DNA of 64,000 nucleotides from Nocardioides_C sp963700955 (lineage in GTDB: Bacteria > Actinomycetota > Actinomycetes > Propionibacteriales > Nocardioidaceae). Location of the stretch: positions 310,001 through 374,000 of the forward strand of contig CAVOZH010000011.1 in assembly GCA_963700955.1 (NCBI GenBank). The letters are read 5' to 3'. The position numbers and the translations under genes are program-made. This document shows positions 9,684-18,536 of the stretch, piece by piece. Under the pieces are notes generated by a model, which saw only the letters and a program-made list of their open reading frames with translations, had not been told where the DNA came from and did no database searches. The stretch's first letter is position 1. Every line of letters begins with the position of its first letter.

Positions 9684-10766
9684 TCAGTCGGCGGTGACGA
9701 ACTTCGCGGCGATCGCCAGGAAGACGTCGTTGCCCTCGGGCTCGCCGATGCTCACGCGGACACCCTCCCCGGCGAAGGGGCGGACCATGATGCCGGCGTC
9801 CTCGGCGGCGGAGGCGAAGTCGGCGGTCCGGTCCCCGAGCGACAGCCAGACGAAGTTGCCCTGGGCATCCGGGACGTTCCACCCCTGCAGGCGCAGCTCG
9901 GCGATGACACGCTCACGCTCGGCCACGATCCGGTCGACCCGCTCGAGCAGCTCGGACTCGGCAGCCAGCGACGCGACGGCCGCGGCCTGGGCGACGGAGG
10001 AGACCCCGAACGGCAGGGCGCAGGCGCGTACGGCGGACGCGATCTCCGGAGGCGCGACGACATAGCCGACCCGGAACCCGGCGAGCCCGTAGGCCTTGGC
10101 GAAGGTCCGCATCACGACCACGTTCGACCGGCCCTGGTAGAGCCGCAGGCCGTCGACCGGGTCCTCGCTGCGCACGAACTCCCGGTAGGCCTCGTCGACG
10201 ACCACCACCACGTGCGGCGGCACCCGCTCGATGAACGCCTCGAGCTCCGCATGCGGGACGGCCGGCCCGGTCGGGTTGTTCGGCGTGCACACGATCACGA
10301 CCTTCGTGCGGTCGGTGATCGCCTCGAGCATCGCGTGGAGGTCATGGCGTGCCCCCGGGCCCAGCGGCACCTTCACCGAGGTGGCCCCGGTGACCGCCAC
10401 GGCGATCGGGTACGCCTCGAACGACCGCCAGGCGTAGACGACCTCGTCGCCGCTCTCGCAGAACGCCTGGAGCAGGTGGTAGAGCACCGCGACCGACCCG
10501 GTCCCCGCCGCCAGGTGGTCGGTCGGCACGCCGAGCCGCTCGCTCAACGCCGCATAGAGGTCCGTGCAGCCCATGTCCGGGTAGCGGTTCATCGCCTCGA
10601 CCGCGGCGGTCACCGCCTCGACCACACCCGGCAGCGGCGGGTGCGGGTTCTCGTTCGAGGAGAGCTTGTACGTCGGGACGCCCTCACGCGGCTTCGGCGG
10701 CTTGCCGGGAACGTAGGCCGGGATCTCGGCGATGGCCTGACGGATCTGCGGAACGGAGTGCGTCAT
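9684..10766 (-). CDS. pat: PLP-dependent aromatic/histidinol-phosphate aminotransferase
   Basis: The 360-residue class I/II aminotransferase moves an amino group between glutamate/2-oxoglutarate and an imidazole- or aromatic-type substrate in the cytosol. Visible features are the N-terminal YVPGKP and SSNENPHPPLPGV segments, NRYPD, CTPNNPTGP, the aspartate region VVVDEAYREFV, and the PLP lysine in TFAKAYGLAGFRVGY. The wording of the N-terminal half resembles the mycobacterial Pat/HisC2 branch more than true HisC, and no his genes are adjacent. I chose the ATG at 10766 rather than an upstream extension that runs into the divergent promoter. Histidinol-phosphate activity is possible too. Confidence 0.85.
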   Translation of the reverse strand: MTHSVPQIRQAIAEIPAYVPGKPPKPREGVPTYKLSSNENPHPPLPGVVEAVTAAVEAMNRYPDMGCTDLYAALSERLGVPTDHLAAGTGSVAVLYHLLQAFCESGDEVVYAWRSFEAYPIAVAVTGATSVKVPLGPGARHDLHAMLEAITDRTKVVIVCTPNNPTGPAVPHAELEAFIERVPPHVVVVVDEAYREFVRSEDPVDGLRLYQGRSNVVVMRTFAKAYGLAGFRVGYVVAPPEIASAVRACALPFGVSSVAQAAAVASLAAESELLERVDRIVAERERVIAELRLQGWNVPDAQGNFVWLSLGDRTADFASAAEDAGIMVRPFAGEGVRVSIGEPEGNDVFLAIAAKFVTAD

Positions 10767-10829
10767 GGCGCTCAGCCTAGCCAGATCCTGCCGCAGGGAG
10801 CGACAGGGGCATGCCACTCATTCGCCCCT

Positions 10830-10835
10830 TACACT
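10830..10835 (+). promoter_or_regulatory. -10 element (TACACT) of a probable leaderless transcript
   Basis: TACACT ends six bases before the GTG of the EamA permease gene and there is no ribosome site, which is the usual geometry of leaderless actinobacterial mRNAs. Confidence 0.5.
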
Positions 10836-10841
10836 CGTCCG

Positions 10842-11795
10842 GTGCTGCGCCGTAACCCCGCCCTCGGCTTCGGGCTCGTCGTCCTCGGGGCGACGTTGTT
10901 CATCGTCAACGCGGGCGTGTCACGGGTCGCGCTGCGCGCCGGCGTCGACCCGCTCACGCTCACCACCATCCGGGTGACCGGGACGTTCGTGGTGCTCCTC
11001 CTCGTCGCCGCCGGCTTCCGCCGTACCGCGCTGCGCCCTCCACCCGGACGGCTGCGCCTGCTCGTGGTCGCCCACGGCCTGGTCGGGGTCGCGGCCCTGC
11101 AGTGGGCCTACTTCGTGGCGATCGAGCGGCTGCCGGTGGGGATGGCCCTGCTGCTGGAGTACCAGGCCCCGATCCTGGTGGCGGCGTGGGCCCGGGTTGT
11201 GCAGAAGGAGCCGGTCCGCCCCCGCATGTGGCTCGGCCTCGCGCTCGCCATGGCCGGCCTCGCCGCGGCGACGGGGATCTGGAAGGGCGCCGCCTTCGAC
11301 CCGGTCGGCATCGCGGCCGGACTCGGCGCGGCGGTCTGCTTCGCGGCCTACTTCGTCATCGGCGAGCACGGCGTCGGGGCGCTCGACCCCCTCCGCGTGA
11401 TCCTGTGGTCGTTCGGCGTGGCGTCGGTCGCGCTCAACCTCGTCTCGCCCGTCACCGACTTCGACACGACCCTGCTGACCGAGCAGGTCTCCCTGCTGGG
11501 CGCGCTCGAGGAGTACCACGCACCCGTGTGGATGCTGCTGGCCTGGATCGTCGTGCTGGGGACGGTGGTGCCCTTCGGCGTCGAGCTGTCCGCGCTGCGG
11601 CACCTGAGCGCCACCACCGTGACGATGGTCGCGATGCTCGAGCCGGTCGGGGTCAGCGCGCTGGGCTGGATCTGGTTCGACGAGCGCCTCGGCGCCGTGG
11701 CGCTCGTCGGTGGCGCCGCGGTCGTCGCGGGGATCGTGCTCGCCCAGACGGCGCGACCGGGTCACATGCCGGTCGAGCCTCCGCTGGTCACCTGA
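10842..11795 (+). CDS. EamA/DMT-family permease
   Basis: The 317-residue protein has about ten predicted membrane helices arranged as two EamA repeats (roughly residues 8-140 and 155-300), the layout of drug/metabolite transporters such as RhaT/YdcZ relatives. It most likely exports an amino acid or another small metabolite, but the substrate is not predictable. The GTG start follows a -10 element directly. The last eight bases overlap the convergent small membrane protein gene. It is divergent from the aminotransferase gene. Confidence 0.85.
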   Translation: MLRRNPALGFGLVVLGATLFIVNAGVSRVALRAGVDPLTLTTIRVTGTFVVLLLVAAGFRRTALRPPPGRLRLLVVAHGLVGVAALQWAYFVAIERLPVGMALLLEYQAPILVAAWARVVQKEPVRPRMWLGLALAMAGLAAATGIWKGAAFDPVGIAAGLGAAVCFAAYFVIGEHGVGALDPLRVILWSFGVASVALNLVSPVTDFDTTLLTEQVSLLGALEEYHAPVWMLLAWIVVLGTVVPFGVELSALRHLSATTVTMVAMLEPVGVSALGWIWFDERLGAVALVGGAAVVAGIVLAQTARPGHMPVEPPLVT

Positions 11796-12033
11796 CGCCC
11801 ATCGCGTCCGCGTCCTCCTCGGAGGTGGCGGGTGCGGCGGCCGGGTCGGCCTTCGGGACGGGACCGACGAGCATCGAGACGAACGCCAGGACCACCCAGC
11901 AGAGCACGACACTCACGAGGTAGCGGGTCATCGCGACCTCGGTGGTGGTGGCGCCGTCGACGAGGGCGTTCCACAGCGCGGGCGAGCTCACCAGGGCGGC
12001 TCCGCCGAGCACGGGAAGGGAAAACGGACTCAC
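11788..12033 (-). CDS. small membrane protein at the end of the flhA unit
   Basis: Unrecognised 81-residue protein with two possible membrane segments, a weak one near residues 5-22 and a strong one at residues 37-54 (RYLVSVVLCWVVLAFVSMLV), and an acidic, Ala-rich tail. GTG start at 12033 is preceded by GAGGAGG at good distance, inside the last bases of flhA, so it is probably coupled to flhA. The position implies a flagellar role, for instance near the export gate, but nothing in the sequence proves one. An upstream ATG at 12072 would overlap flhA by 29 bases and lacks a ribosome site. Confidence 0.65.
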   Translation of the reverse strand: MSPFSLPVLGGAALVSSPALWNALVDGATTTEVAMTRYLVSVVLCWVVLAFVSMLVGPVPKADPAAAPATSEEDADAMGVR

Positions 12034-12043
12034 GACATCCTCC

Positions 12044-14101
12044 TCAGCTTCCGACCGCGGCCGGTTGGGCACTCACGACACCGACCGAGCTGATCTGGAT
12101 CGGCCCGCCCAGCTCGGTGTACGACACGACGGGCAGCCGCGGCAACGACGGGCTCGTCATCCGTCGTACCGCCGGGCGTAGCTGCGGGGCACACGCCAGC
12201 ACCGGCGAGAGGTTCCGCTCCTCGGCGTCGCGGACCAGCGCCGCCAGGGAGCTCAGCACCCCCTGGGCCAGGTCGACGTCGAGGGCGAGGAAGGCGCCGT
12301 CCTCGCCGGCGCGGAGGCCTTCGAGCAACCGCTGCTCGAGCGCCGGCTCGAAGCTGAGCACCGGCAGCGTGCCGTTGTCGAGGTAGGGCGCGACGATCGC
12401 GGGCCCGAGGACCTGGCGCGCGGCCTCGACCAGTCCGTCGAGGTCCTTGCTCGCACGGGCCCGCATCGACAGCGCCTCGAAGATCCGTACCAGGTCGCGG
12501 ACCGAGACGTGCTCCTCGAGCAGCGCCTGCAGGACGCGCTGCACCTCGCCCAGGCTCAGCTGCGACGGGGTGAGCTCGTCGACCACGGCGGGGTGGCTGC
12601 GCTTGACCGACTCGGTCAGGGCGCGGACGTCCTCACGGCTGAGCAGCCGCGATGCGTGGGCCCGGACGATCTCGGCCAGGTGGGTGGTGACCACCGAGGA
12701 CCGGTCGACGACCGTGGCGCCGGCGAGCTCGGCCTGGCTGCGCAGCTCGACCGGAACCCACACGGCGGCGAGCCCGAAGACCGGCTCCTGGGTGCGCTGG
12801 CCCGGGATCCCGTCGAGGCCGTCGCCGATCGCGAGCACCGTGCCGGGCGGCGCCTCGCCACGGGCCACCTCGATGCCGAAGAGCCGGATCGCGTAGGTGC
12901 GCAGAGGCAGGTCGAGGTTGTCGCGGGTACGCACGGGCGGCACGATCACGCCGAGGTCGGTGGCGACCTTGCGTCGCAGCGCCTTCACCCGGTCGAGGAG
13001 GTCGCCGCCCGACGTGGTGTCCACGAGGTCGATCAGGTCGGCGGAGAGCTCGAGCTCGAGCGGGTCCACCCGGATCTCCTCGACCAGCGCCTCGAGCGAG
13101 TCGGGGTGCGGCCCTGCCGCTTCGAGCGCGGGGACGTCCGACCCGGCGGCCAGGCCAGCCTCGTCCCGGTCGCCCGGATGACGCAGGGACAGGTAGAAGA
13201 CCGCGCCACCGGCGATGAGGAACGGCAGCTTCGGCATGCCCGGGATCAGCACGAGCACGACCGCGGCGATGCCGGCCAGCCGGAGGGGCTGACGGCGCCG
13301 GGTCAGCTGGGCGATGACGTCGGAGCCGATGTCCCCGTCGCTCGCGGACCGGGTGACGATGATGCCGGTGGCCACCGAGAGCAGCAGCGCCGGAATCTGT
13401 GAGACCAGGCCGTCGCCGATGGTCAGCAGGCTGTAGGTGTGGACCGCGTCGACGAAGGAGAGCCCCTTCTGGAGGACGCCCACCGTGAAGCCGCCGACGA
13501 GGTTCACCAGCGTGATGATGATCGCGGCGATCGCGTCGCCCTTCACGAACTTCGAGGCACCGTCCATCGCGCCGTAGAAGTCGGCCTCGGCGGACACCTC
13601 CGCACGACGCCGCCGCGCTTCGTCGTCGTCGATCAGCCCGGAGTTCAGGTCCGCGTCGATCGCCATCTGCTTGCCCGGCATGGCGTCGAGGGTGAAGCGC
13701 GCTCCGACCTCGGCCACGCGGCCGGCGCCGTTGGTGATCACCACGAACTGGATGACCACGAGGATCGCGAAGACGATGATGCCGACGATCAGCGAGCCGC
13801 CGATCACGAAGTGCCCGAAGGTGTCGATCACCTTGCCGGCGTAGCCGTCGAGGAGCACCAGCCGGGTGGCACTGACGTTGAGGGCCAGGCGGAACAGGGT
13901 GCCCACCAAGATGACCGCGGGGAACACCGCGAAGTCGAGGGGCTTGTTGACGAACATCGCCGTCATGATGATCAGCAGCGCCGCGGTGATGTTGGCCGCG
14001 ATCAGCATGTCGAGCACGATCGCCGGGAGCGGGACGACCAGCATGACCACGACGGCCACGACCGCGACGGGTACTCCGACCTGCGCGATTCGCTTCTGCA
14101 C
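12044..14101 (-). CDS. flhA: flagellar export gate protein FlhA
   Basis: The 685-residue protein is the large gate subunit of the flagellar type III secretion apparatus. The N-terminal half has eight predicted membrane helices with the FHIPEP signature region (residues ~130-200, including RFTLDAMPGKQMAID and the following loop). The C-terminal half is the cytosolic domain that docks chaperone-substrate complexes. Length is normal. The GTG start has AAAGGCAG upstream and lies about 80 bases after its own sigma-28-type promoter, so flhA can be transcribed apart from flhB. Confidence 0.97.
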   Translation of the reverse strand: MQKRIAQVGVPVAVVAVVVMLVVPLPAIVLDMLIAANITAALLIIMTAMFVNKPLDFAVFPAVILVGTLFRLALNVSATRLVLLDGYAGKVIDTFGHFVIGGSLIVGIIVFAILVVIQFVVITNGAGRVAEVGARFTLDAMPGKQMAIDADLNSGLIDDDEARRRRAEVSAEADFYGAMDGASKFVKGDAIAAIIITLVNLVGGFTVGVLQKGLSFVDAVHTYSLLTIGDGLVSQIPALLLSVATGIIVTRSASDGDIGSDVIAQLTRRRQPLRLAGIAAVVLVLIPGMPKLPFLIAGGAVFYLSLRHPGDRDEAGLAAGSDVPALEAAGPHPDSLEALVEEIRVDPLELELSADLIDLVDTTSGGDLLDRVKALRRKVATDLGVIVPPVRTRDNLDLPLRTYAIRLFGIEVARGEAPPGTVLAIGDGLDGIPGQRTQEPVFGLAAVWVPVELRSQAELAGATVVDRSSVVTTHLAEIVRAHASRLLSREDVRALTESVKRSHPAVVDELTPSQLSLGEVQRVLQALLEEHVSVRDLVRIFEALSMRARASKDLDGLVEAARQVLGPAIVAPYLDNGTLPVLSFEPALEQRLLEGLRAGEDGAFLALDVDLAQGVLSSLAALVRDAEERNLSPVLACAPQLRPAVRRMTSPSLPRLPVVSYTELGGPIQISSVGVVSAQPAAVGS

Positions 14102-14180
14102 GAGGACTGCCTTTCACACACGGTTCCGCGTTCACGGGCACCGTCCGTGGTGCTTCGAGGCTGCCGTCCTGGCAGGGGTC

Positions 14181-14208
14181 CTATCGGCCGCGGTGGCCCG
14201 GACCTGAG
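14181..14208 (-). promoter_or_regulatory. sigma-28-type promoter of flhA
   Basis: Minus strand: CTCAGG, then GCCGATAG, with TCAG-N15-GCCGAT spacing. The last three bases of the -10 element (TAG) are also the flhB stop codon. One of six same-spaced elements in the locus. Confidence 0.8.
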
Positions 14209-15371
14209 GAGTCCGCCGCGGCCGGTCCGGTCGCACCGCCAGGGTCAGCCGGCACCACGCGGACGCGGCGGCCCGAGCGCCGTACCTCCGGCAGCGGGCT
14301 CCCCTGCCGGGGACTCGTGTGGCGGCCCGCGCCGGCGCCCCGCGCCTTGCGGCTGAGGACGAACGCGAGCACCTGCGCCACGGCGTGGTACAGCTCGGGC
14401 GGGATCTCCTGGCCCACCTCGCAGCTGGCGTGGAGCGCCCTGGCGAGCGGGATGTCCTCGACCATCGGCACCCGGCTCTCGCCGGCGACCGCCCTGATCC
14501 GGGCCGCCACGGCACCGGCGCCCTTCGCCACCACGCGGGGTGTGCCGCGCGAGGCCTCGTACCTCAACGCGACCGCGACGTGGACGGGGTTCACCAGGAC
14601 CACGTCGGCCTCGGGTACGTCGGCCATCATCCGGTTCCGGGCCGCGGCGAGCTGGCGGGAGCGGATCGCGCTCTTCACGAGCGGGTCGCCCTCGCTCATC
14701 TTGTGCTCGTCGCGGACCTCCTTCTTGGTCATCCGGGTCTGCTTGCCCATCTTCCGCCGCTGGAAGGCGTAGTCGGCCGCGGCCGCGACAAGCCCCGCTG
14801 CGGCCACGTCGCGCATCAACCCGGTGGCGGCGCCGGCCGCGAGGCCCAGGCCGACGTCGAGCGGTACGAGGCCCCCGAGCAGGGGCATCAGGTCCCCCAC
14901 CGCGCGCCAGACCAGCAGCCCGACGACCGAGCTCTTGAGGAGCAGCTTGGCGCCCTCCCACAGCGCCTGCGGCCCGAAGATCCGCTTCGCCCCCTGGATC
15001 GGGTCGAGCTTCGACCACTTGGGCTTGAGCGACTTCGTGGCCAGGTGGATGCCGCCCTGGGCGGCGCCGGCCGCCACGGCGATGAGCATGATGCCGCCAC
15101 CGAGGGCGACGGTGATGAGGATCGCGAGGACCGCGCCCTCCCGCAGCATGCCGAGCACCTTCGCCGGGTCCGGGTCGTCGATCAGGGCGAAGGACCGCAG
15201 CATCAGCTCGCGCAGCCGGTCGGTGCCGTGCGGCACCAGCCAGGTCAGCGTCAACGCGACGACGAGCAGCGCACCCCAGGCCCCGAGCTCCTGCGTCCGC
15301 GGGACCTTGCCCTCCTTGCGGTTCTCCTTGATCCGCTTCGGGGTCGGCTTCTCTGTGCGGTCCTCGCTCAT
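14181..15371 (-). CDS. flhB: flagellar export switch protein FlhB with NPVH in place of NPTH
   Basis: FlhB (396 residues) sits in the export gate and switches substrate class from rod/hook to filament after self-cleavage at Asn-Pro of NPTH. The N-terminal half has four membrane helices, the linker is basic (KMGKQTRMTKKEVRDEHK), and the cleavage site reads N261-P262-V263-H264. The scissile Asn-Pro and the His are kept but Thr is Val. About 60 Gly/Pro/Arg-rich residues extend past the usual FlhB end. The ATG overlaps the fliR stop. FliK, its partner in switching, is encoded upstream. Confidence 0.95.
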   Translation of the reverse strand: MSEDRTEKPTPKRIKENRKEGKVPRTQELGAWGALLVVALTLTWLVPHGTDRLRELMLRSFALIDDPDPAKVLGMLREGAVLAILITVALGGGIMLIAVAAGAAQGGIHLATKSLKPKWSKLDPIQGAKRIFGPQALWEGAKLLLKSSVVGLLVWRAVGDLMPLLGGLVPLDVGLGLAAGAATGLMRDVAAAGLVAAAADYAFQRRKMGKQTRMTKKEVRDEHKMSEGDPLVKSAIRSRQLAAARNRMMADVPEADVVLVNPVHVAVALRYEASRGTPRVVAKGAGAVAARIRAVAGESRVPMVEDIPLARALHASCEVGQEIPPELYHAVAQVLAFVLSRKARGAGAGRHTSPRQGSPLPEVRRSGRRVRVVPADPGGATGPAAADSSGPGHRGR

Positions 15372-16126
15372 CCGAGCGCCCCCATCGCCTCGCTCGCGGC
15401 CTCGACCAGCCGCTCGATCACGTGCGGGAGGACCGGGAAGGACAGACCCACCACGAGCAGGGTGAGGCCGATCTTGGCGGGGAACATGATGCCGATCGCG
15501 TTGAGCTGCGGCGCCACCTTCGTCAGCAGGGCGAGGCCCAGGTCGGCCAGGAACAGCACGCCGATCAGCGGTAGGGCGATCTGCACCGCGGAGGTGAAGA
15601 AGACGCCGAAGGCGACCGTGACCACCTGGGTCACGTCAGCGGCCTGCCACGCCGTCCCGACGGGCATCCGGTCGAAGGTCCTGAGCAGCCCTCCGATGAC
15701 CAGCAGATGCGCGTTGGTGGTGAAGAGCAGCATCATCGCCATCATCTGGTGGAGCTTGCCGAAGACCGAGTTCGTGTTGAGGGACATCGGGTCGAAGGCC
15801 ATTGCGAGGCTGAAGCCGCCGAACACGTCGATCAGGTCACCGGCGGCCTGGACGGCGGCGAAGACCAGGTAGGTGACGAAGCCCATCGTGGCGCCGAGAA
15901 GGGCCTCCTGGACCGCGAAGCCCGCCAGCTCCAGGCCGTCTGTCGGCACCGAGGTCGTCGCGAGCAAGGGTGTGACCGCGAACGCCAGCCCGACCGCCAG
16001 AAGCACCTTCGCGACGGCGGGCACGGCCTTCGACGAGAAGGGGGGCACGATCATGAGCCAGGCCAGCAGCCTGATCCCGGCCAGGACGTAGACGATGAAG
16101 GGCTCTCCCGAGAGGGTGACCGTCAT
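15368..16126 (-). CDS. fliR: flagellar export gate protein FliR
   Basis: FliR (252 residues) forms, with FliP and FliQ, the core channel of the flagellar secretion apparatus. It shows about six membrane helices, with the family segment VPPFSSKAVPAVAK near residue 27 and FDPMSLNTNS near residue 110. It starts at ATG three bases after the fliQ stop and overlaps flhB by four bases at its 3' end. Order fliP-fliQ-fliR-flhB is the standard one. Confidence 0.95.
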   Translation of the reverse strand: MTVTLSGEPFIVYVLAGIRLLAWLMIVPPFSSKAVPAVAKVLLAVGLAFAVTPLLATTSVPTDGLELAGFAVQEALLGATMGFVTYLVFAAVQAAGDLIDVFGGFSLAMAFDPMSLNTNSVFGKLHQMMAMMLLFTTNAHLLVIGGLLRTFDRMPVGTAWQAADVTQVVTVAFGVFFTSAVQIALPLIGVLFLADLGLALLTKVAPQLNAIGIMFPAKIGLTLLVVGLSFPVLPHVIERLVEAASEAMGALG

Positions 16127-16129
16127 CGC

Positions 16130-16399
16130 TCAGCCCAGCATGTCGGGGATGCGCTCGAACAGGTCCTGCGTGAAGGCGATGAGCGTGTGCAGCATCCAGT
16201 TGCCCGAGATCAGCAGCGAGATCCCGACCCCGATCACCTTCGGCACGAAGGCGAGGGTGAACTCCTGGATCTGGGTCATGGACTGGATCAGCGAGATCAC
16301 GAAGCCGATCACGAGCGCCGGTACCAGGATCGGCAGCGACAGCTTGAACGCCACGATCATGGTCTGCAGCGCGATGTCGAGGACGGTGCTGTCGGTCAT
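16130..16399 (-). CDS. fliQ: flagellar export gate protein FliQ
   Basis: The 89-residue protein with two membrane helices and the family core ALVIGFVISLIQSMTQIQE is a typical FliQ, present in several copies per export gate. Length is normal. It starts five bases after the fliP stop. Confidence 0.97.
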   Translation of the reverse strand: MTDSTVLDIALQTMIVAFKLSLPILVPALVIGFVISLIQSMTQIQEFTLAFVPKVIGVGISLLISGNWMLHTLIAFTQDLFERIPDMLG

Positions 16400-16404
16400 G
16401 GCCG

Positions 16405-17373
16405 CTACCCACCCCCGTAGCTCGCCACGAGCGACTTGATGATCAGTCCCCAGCCGTCGACGAGGACGAACAGCAGCAGCTTGAAGGGCAGGGACACCAT
16501 CACCGGCGGCATCATCATCATGCCGAGCGACATCAGTGCCGCGCTGACGACGATGTCGATCACCAGGAACGGGATGAAGATGACGAAGCCGATGATGAAG
16601 GCCTGCTTCAGCTCGCTGAGGATGAACGCCGGCACCAGCGTCGAGAGGGCCACGTCGTCGGCGTTGTCCGGCCGGGGCCGGTCGGCCACGTCGGTGAGCA
16701 GCGCGAGCTCGGAGTCGCCGGTCTGGCGCAGCATGAACCCTCGCAACGGCTCGATGCCGTCCTGCCAGGCCTGGCTCTGGCTCTTCGTGCCGTCGAGGTA
16801 GGGCTGCAGGCCGACGTCGTTCATCTGCGAGAGCACCGGCGCCATGATGAACAGGCTGAGGAACAGCGCGAGGCCGGCGAGCACCTGGTTCGGCGGGATC
16901 TGCTGGAGGCCCAGCGCGTTGCGGGTCAGGCCGAGCACGACCAGGATCTTGGTGAAGCTCGTCGTGGTGAGCAGGATCGCCGGCACCAGCGAGAGCAGGG
17001 TCAGGCCGAGCAGCACGAGCACCGGAGTGCTCGGCTTCTTGGTGAGGTCGTCGAACCTCACCGTCACGTCGCCGTCGCCGGTACCCCGCGGTCCCTTCGG
17101 CCCCTCGGGTCCGGGCGCCGCGACCACGATCCCGCCCACCGGCTCCGCGAGGGAGTACGACGGGTGGGCCGTCGTGGCGGGTGCGGCGGGTGCGGCGGAC
17201 GCCGCGGGAGGCGCCACGGAAGACGCGGTCACCGCGGACGCCGTACCCGCCCCGAAGGCGAGCAGCACCACGACACCGGCGAGGAGAGTCGCCACACGGG
17301 CAAGGAGCCGGAGGGCCCCTGGCCGCAACCCCGACGGACGTCCCGAGACCGTCGCGGCGAGGTTCTCAGCCAC
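16405..17373 (-). CDS. fliP: flagellar export gate protein FliP
   Basis: FliP (322 residues) is the main subunit of the export channel. The C-terminal ~200 residues match the family, with TTSFTKILVVLGLTRNALG and the segment ILSELKQAFIIGFVIFIPF. The N-terminal ~100 residues hold a hydrophobic segment ending in Ala-rich sequence that looks like a cleavable signal peptide (as for E. coli FliP), followed by a Pro/Ala-rich spacer. The GTG at 17373 has GAGGAG upstream and overlaps the end of fliO by eight bases. Longer in-frame starts would run through fliO. Confidence 0.93.
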   Translation of the reverse strand: MAENLAATVSGRPSGLRPGALRLLARVATLLAGVVVLLAFGAGTASAVTASSVAPPAASAAPAAPATTAHPSYSLAEPVGGIVVAAPGPEGPKGPRGTGDGDVTVRFDDLTKKPSTPVLVLLGLTLLSLVPAILLTTTSFTKILVVLGLTRNALGLQQIPPNQVLAGLALFLSLFIMAPVLSQMNDVGLQPYLDGTKSQSQAWQDGIEPLRGFMLRQTGDSELALLTDVADRPRPDNADDVALSTLVPAFILSELKQAFIIGFVIFIPFLVIDIVVSAALMSLGMMMMPPVMVSLPFKLLLFVLVDGWGLIIKSLVASYGGG

Positions 17374-17773
17374 TGCTGCCACTGCTCCTCGTCGTCGCGG
17401 CCGCCCAAGCCTGGCGCCAGGTCTGCGAGGAGAGCATGGAACCGTTGAGCGTCGGCGTCGCAGCACGACGGCGCCCGCCTCGGTCAGCCGGGTCGGCCGG
17501 TGCGATCTGCGAGGGCTCTTCGACAGGCAGCTCCTCGGGGTCCATCTCGGTGAGGAGGCTGACGCCGTTCTCGCTGACGCCGACGACCAGCACGCGGTCC
17601 CCGACCTCGACGACCGCGAGGGAGGCCGCACGCGCCAGCGGCTGACGGGCCACGACGCGGACCATCGACCGACCGCGCCCGCCGAGCCTGCGCGAGCTCG
17701 TCCGCGCGACGAACCAGAGCAGGCCGAGGACGACGGCCAGGGAGAAGACGACCCTGATGACGAGCTCGATCAC
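17366..17773 (-). CDS. fliO: flagellar biosynthesis protein FliO
   Basis: The 135-residue protein has one N-terminal membrane helix (residues ~3-23), then a basic cytosolic domain with the FliO pattern RSMVRVVARQPLARAASLAVVEVGDR. FliO helps assemble the FliP ring. GTG start, one base after the fliN stop. The C-terminal Ser/Ala-rich 40 residues are poorly conserved and overlap the start of fliP. Confidence 0.85.
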   Translation of the reverse strand: MIELVIRVVFSLAVVLGLLWFVARTSSRRLGGRGRSMVRVVARQPLARAASLAVVEVGDRVLVVGVSENGVSLLTEMDPEELPVEEPSQIAPADPADRGGRRRAATPTLNGSMLSSQTWRQAWAAATTRSSGSSG

Positions 17774-17774
17774 G

Positions 17775-18494
17775 TCAGCTCGCAGCGGCGTTCGCGACGA
17801 TCTCGGTGACGCGGAGCGCGAAGTTCTCGTCGACCACGACGACCTCGCCGCGTGCGATCAGCCGACCGTTCACGAGGAGGTCGGCCGGGCTTCCCGCGGC
17901 GCGGTCGAGCTCGATCACGTCACCGGGCGTGAGCGCGAGCAGCTCGCGAACCGACAGCCGGGTGCGGCCGAGCTCGACGGTGACGTCCATGGCCACGCCG
18001 TGGAGCAGCTCGATGCCGGGACGCCGCTTGGTCCCCAGGGCGGCCGCTGCCGGTGCCGGGGCGACGTGCACGGTGGGCGTGGCGACGAGCAGGACGGCTG
18101 CGGTGCTCCCACCGGCGATCAGCGGCACGGCCACGGCTGCGCTCCGGATCGCGTCGACCAGCTCGGCGGCGTCGAGAGTCCGGCCGGCCCCGGCCGTCGT
18201 CCCGAGAGCGGCAGCGGCAGCGTCGAGCGAGGGCTGGACCGCAGCGCCGAGCTCGAGCGGGCCCATCGGTGACTCCGCGAGCGCGGTGACGAGCTCCGCC
18301 CCGACGAGCACCCCGACCATTCCCTCCTTGCTGCCGGCCAGCGGCGCGACAGCCGCGCCGGCCCACGCGGTGGCGTCGACGAGGGCGGGCGGCTGGACGG
18401 CTCCGACGGTGAGGTCGCTGGTGGCCGGGAGCAGGGTCAGGATGGCCCGGGCGGCGTGGACCGCGCTGGCCTCCACATCCGCGAGCCCCGGCAC
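17775..18494 (-). CDS. fliN: flagellar switch protein FliN/FliY, start disrupted or unusual
   Basis: The 239 residues comprise an Ala-rich CheC-like N-terminal part (~1-140) and a C-terminal SpoA domain (~165-239, with VAMDVTVELGRTRLSVRELL and GEVVVVDENFALRVTEIV), which forms the C-ring base of the motor with FliM. The long N-terminal part resembles FliY rather than short FliN. The first in-frame start is GTG at 18494 and lacks a ribosome site. A good one (AGGAGAG) precedes an ATG at 18537 that overlaps the fliM stop but is one base out of frame; in-frame residues upstream of the GTG read like a normal N-terminus. A one-base indel, perhaps in the six-base homopolymer at 18503-18508, would join them. 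Confidence 0.85.
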   Translation of the reverse strand: MPGLADVEASAVHAARAILTLLPATSDLTVGAVQPPALVDATAWAGAAVAPLAGSKEGMVGVLVGAELVTALAESPMGPLELGAAVQPSLDAAAAALGTTAGAGRTLDAAELVDAIRSAAVAVPLIAGGSTAAVLLVATPTVHVAPAPAAAALGTKRRPGIELLHGVAMDVTVELGRTRLSVRELLALTPGDVIELDRAAGSPADLLVNGRLIARGEVVVVDENFALRVTEIVANAAAS

Positions 18495-18536
18495 GTTGGC
18501 CTGGGGGGCGAGGTTCTTCGTGTCGAAGGCGGGACA

